Shown: positions 62,568 to 64,000 of the stretch, piece after piece
Numbering within the stretch: position 1 is the stretch's first letter
Layout: every line of letters starts with the position of its first letter
From: Streptomyces sp. WMMB 322
GTDB taxonomy: Bacteria; Actinomycetota; Actinomycetes; Streptomycetales; Streptomycetaceae
Assembly (NCBI RefSeq): GCF_900090145.1
Contig: NZ_FMHI01000004.1
Coordinates: 248,001 to 312,000 of the forward strand
Reading direction: 5' to 3'
Length of the DNA: 64,000 nucleotides
Program-made: the position numbers and the translations under genes
The notes under the pieces: generated by a model
What the model saw: only the letters and a program-made list of their open reading frames with translations
Databases searched by the model: none
What the model was told of the DNA's origin: nothing

Positions 62568-64000
62568 ATGGCACGCATTGCGGTGATCGGCGCAGGGCTG
62601 GGCGCGATGGCGGCCGCCGCCCGGCTGGCGACGGCGGGGCACCGGGTGACGGTGTACGAGCGCTCGGCGACCTTCGGCGGCGGAGTCCGGTCCTGGGAGC
62701 GGGACGGCTTCCGCTTCGACACCGGACCCGGCCTTCTGCATCTGCCGGCGGTCTACCGGGACCTGTTCGTGAAGACCGGCCGTGAAGCGCTGGAGGACCG
62801 CGTGGGCCTCGTGCGGCTCGATCCGGCGGTCCGGCACGTGTTCCCCGACGGCACGGCCGTCTCGCTGCCCTCCGGCTCCCGCGCCGGGGTCGTCGGGGCG
62901 CTCGACGCCGCCTTCGGCACGGGGGCGGGCGAACGCTGGACGGATCTGCTCGCCCGGGCCCGTACCGTCTGGGACGCCACCAGGCGGCCACTCCTCGAGG
63001 AGCCGCTGACCGCGGATGGCGTCCCGGCGCTGCGCGAGAGCCTCGCCCGCGACCCGTACCCCGCGCTGCGCGGCAAGGGCCTGCTGCGGCGGCGCACGCC
63101 CACCCTGGCGGAAGCCGCCGCCGACGAGCTCCGCGATCCGCGGCTGGTGTCCATGCTGACGGGCTGCGTCAACTCCTACGGCCTGAACCCGGAGGAGGCA
63201 CCAGCGGGTGCGGCCGTACTCGCCTACGTGGAGCACACTTTCGGCACCTGGCATGTGCGCGGCGGGATGCGGGCGCTCGCGGAGGCGCTGTACACGCGGT
63301 GCACGGAACGCAAGGTGGACTTCCGCTTCGGCTGCGAAGTGGCGCAGGTGCTGGAGGAGGACGGCAGAGCGGTCGGCGTGAAGCCGGCCGGAGGGCCGGA
63401 CGTACCGGCCGACGCCGTGGTCGTAGGCACCGCCCGGGTGCCGGGGAGGGCGGCCGGCGACGGGGCACCGCAGGGTGTGCCGGCACTGTCGCGCCTCACG
63501 GTGCTGCTCGCGCTGCGCGGCGCGAGACCGGCGGGCACTGCGCATCGCACCGTGGTGCACCGTGCCGACGCCCCCGGCCGGCCGCTGACCGTGCTGCGTC
63601 CCGACGATCCCGCGCTGCGCCCGGACGACGGGCATGAGGCCGCGGTGCTCTCGGTCGCCGTGGAGCCGGAAGAGGCGGGCGGGGCGGGCGAGGAGAACGG
63701 ACTGTACGGGCAGGACTGGAAGGACGGGCAGGCGGGGCAGGACAAGGCGTCCCGTCTCGCGGACCGGCTGCTGGCCGCCGCCGACGCGGCCGGGCTGGAC
63801 CTCGGGGAGCGCGTGGTGTGGCGCGAGGTGCGCACGCCGCGCCACATCGAGGAGGAGACGGGGGCTCCGCTCGGTCTGGTGCCTGCTCCGGCACTCGCGG
63901 GGCGGTTTGCGCGCGCGGGCCGTACCCGGAGGGACGCCGCCGTGGATGTGCGGCCGCCCAACAGGACGGGCACGAGCGGGCTTTACCGCGCCGGAGGCTG
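62568..64000 (+). CDS. Phytoene-desaturase-like FAD oxidoreductase, 3' end missing
   Basis: The open frame from ATG 62568 runs to the right edge (477 codons) and is therefore incomplete. It starts MARIAVIGAGLGAMAAAARL, the FAD-binding GxGxxG Rossmann fold of the phytoene dehydrogenase/CrtI-like group, followed by HRVTVYERSATFGGGVRSWE and FDTGPGLLHLPAVYRDLF, the next conserved segments. Substrate-binding regions are HVRGGMRALAEALYTRCTER and a long middle with Gly/Glu-rich insertions. Related proteins act in carotenoid synthesis or on other isoprenoids; the identity of the substrate cannot be inferred, and no other carotenoid gene is visible in this window. Confidence 0.85.
   Translation, partial: MARIAVIGAGLGAMAAAARLATAGHRVTVYERSATFGGGVRSWERDGFRFDTGPGLLHLPAVYRDLFVKTGREALEDRVGLVRLDPAVRHVFPDGTAVSLPSGSRAGVVGALDAAFGTGAGERWTDLLARARTVWDATRRPLLEEPLTADGVPALRESLARDPYPALRGKGLLRRRTPTLAEAAADELRDPRLVSMLTGCVNSYGLNPEEAPAGAAVLAYVEHTFGTWHVRGGMRALAEALYTRCTERKVDFRFGCEVAQVLEEDGRAVGVKPAGGPDVPADAVVVGTARVPGRAAGDGAPQGVPALSRLTVLLALRGARPAGTAHRTVVHRADAPGRPLTVLRPDDPALRPDDGHEAAVLSVAVEPEEAGGAGEENGLYGQDWKDGQAGQDKASRLADRLLAAADAAGLDLGERVVWREVRTPRHIEEETGAPLGLVPAPALAGRFARAGRTRRDAAVDVRPPNRTGTSGLYRAGG

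Noticed and set aside
1..64000. Horizontally acquired island or prophage
   Set aside because: No integrase, transposase, tRNA-flanking repeats or shift in codon use; order matches the conserved streptomycete core.

Overview
The window is a high-GC actinobacterial chromosome segment, almost certainly Streptomyces or a very close relative. The reasons are the GC-biased third codon positions, frequent GTG starts, the gene order his operon - dnaE - phoD - lspA - ileS - divIVA - sepF - ftsZ - dcw cluster, and lineage-typical proteins (PriA, DivIVA with a Gly/Pro/Gln/His linker, SepF, an SAV_6107-type HEPN protein). No phage, insertion sequence, CRISPR array, tRNA or rRNA was found. This is mostly conserved core chromosome, not an accessory island.

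Region by region. (1) 1-4886, minus strand: a tightly overlapping histidine operon hisD-hisC-hisB-(54-aa membrane peptide)-hisH-priA-ridA-like; the last gene runs off the left edge. (2) 5149-13201: a divergent beta-helix-like membrane protein, a Lon-substrate-binding-domain protein, a YbaK-type deacylase, a Pro/Gly-rich membrane protein, an ABC-2 exporter pair, a NYN-domain protein and a 58-aa basic peptide. (3) 13430-25877: dnaE, a broken DUF2252 gene with a 19-bp tandem duplication, a membrane protein plus a membrane-anchored DsbA-like protein, PhoD alkaline phosphatase, a dienelactone-hydrolase-like protein, an MscS channel, a Na+/H+ antiporter and an RluD-type pseudouridine synthase. (4) 25971-31053: lspA, a Lys/Ala-tailed DksA/TraR protein, and ileS behind a translational T-box riboswitch. 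(5) 31395-49879, minus strand: the growth and division block divIVA, yggT, sepF, yggS, pgeF, ftsZ, ftsQ, murG, ftsW, murD, mraY, murF, murE, ftsI, ftsL, rsmH. Transcription runs from rsmH towards divIVA, with a good promoter-like sequence ahead of rsmH at 50060-50087. (6) 50214-55829, plus strand: beta-carbonic anhydrase and an overlapping MoxR ATPase - DUF58 - transglutaminase operon. (7) 56219-64000: a DUF3040 protein, a SAM methyltransferase, a HEPN protein, a TetR-controlled ABC/YhgE-type exporter operon with a visible operator, and the start of a phytoene-desaturase-like FAD oxidoreductase cut by the right edge.

How the genes work together: region 5 makes peptidoglycan precursors (MurE/F/D, MraY, MurG), polymerises and cross-links them at the septum (FtsW, FtsI), and positions the machinery (FtsZ, SepF, FtsQ, FtsL, DivIVA). 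LspA, the pseudouridine synthase, IleRS and DnaE are housekeeping functions. The points most worth a second look are the GXHH-type active-site signature in IleRS, associated with mupirocin hyper-resistance; the T-box leader; the 54-aa peptide inside the his operon; the ABC ATPase whose nucleotide-binding motifs are all altered but which keeps its operon and operator; and unexplained repeats upstream of phoD, between hisH and priA, and ahead of the desaturase-like gene. I see no convincing evidence for a wholly new system.
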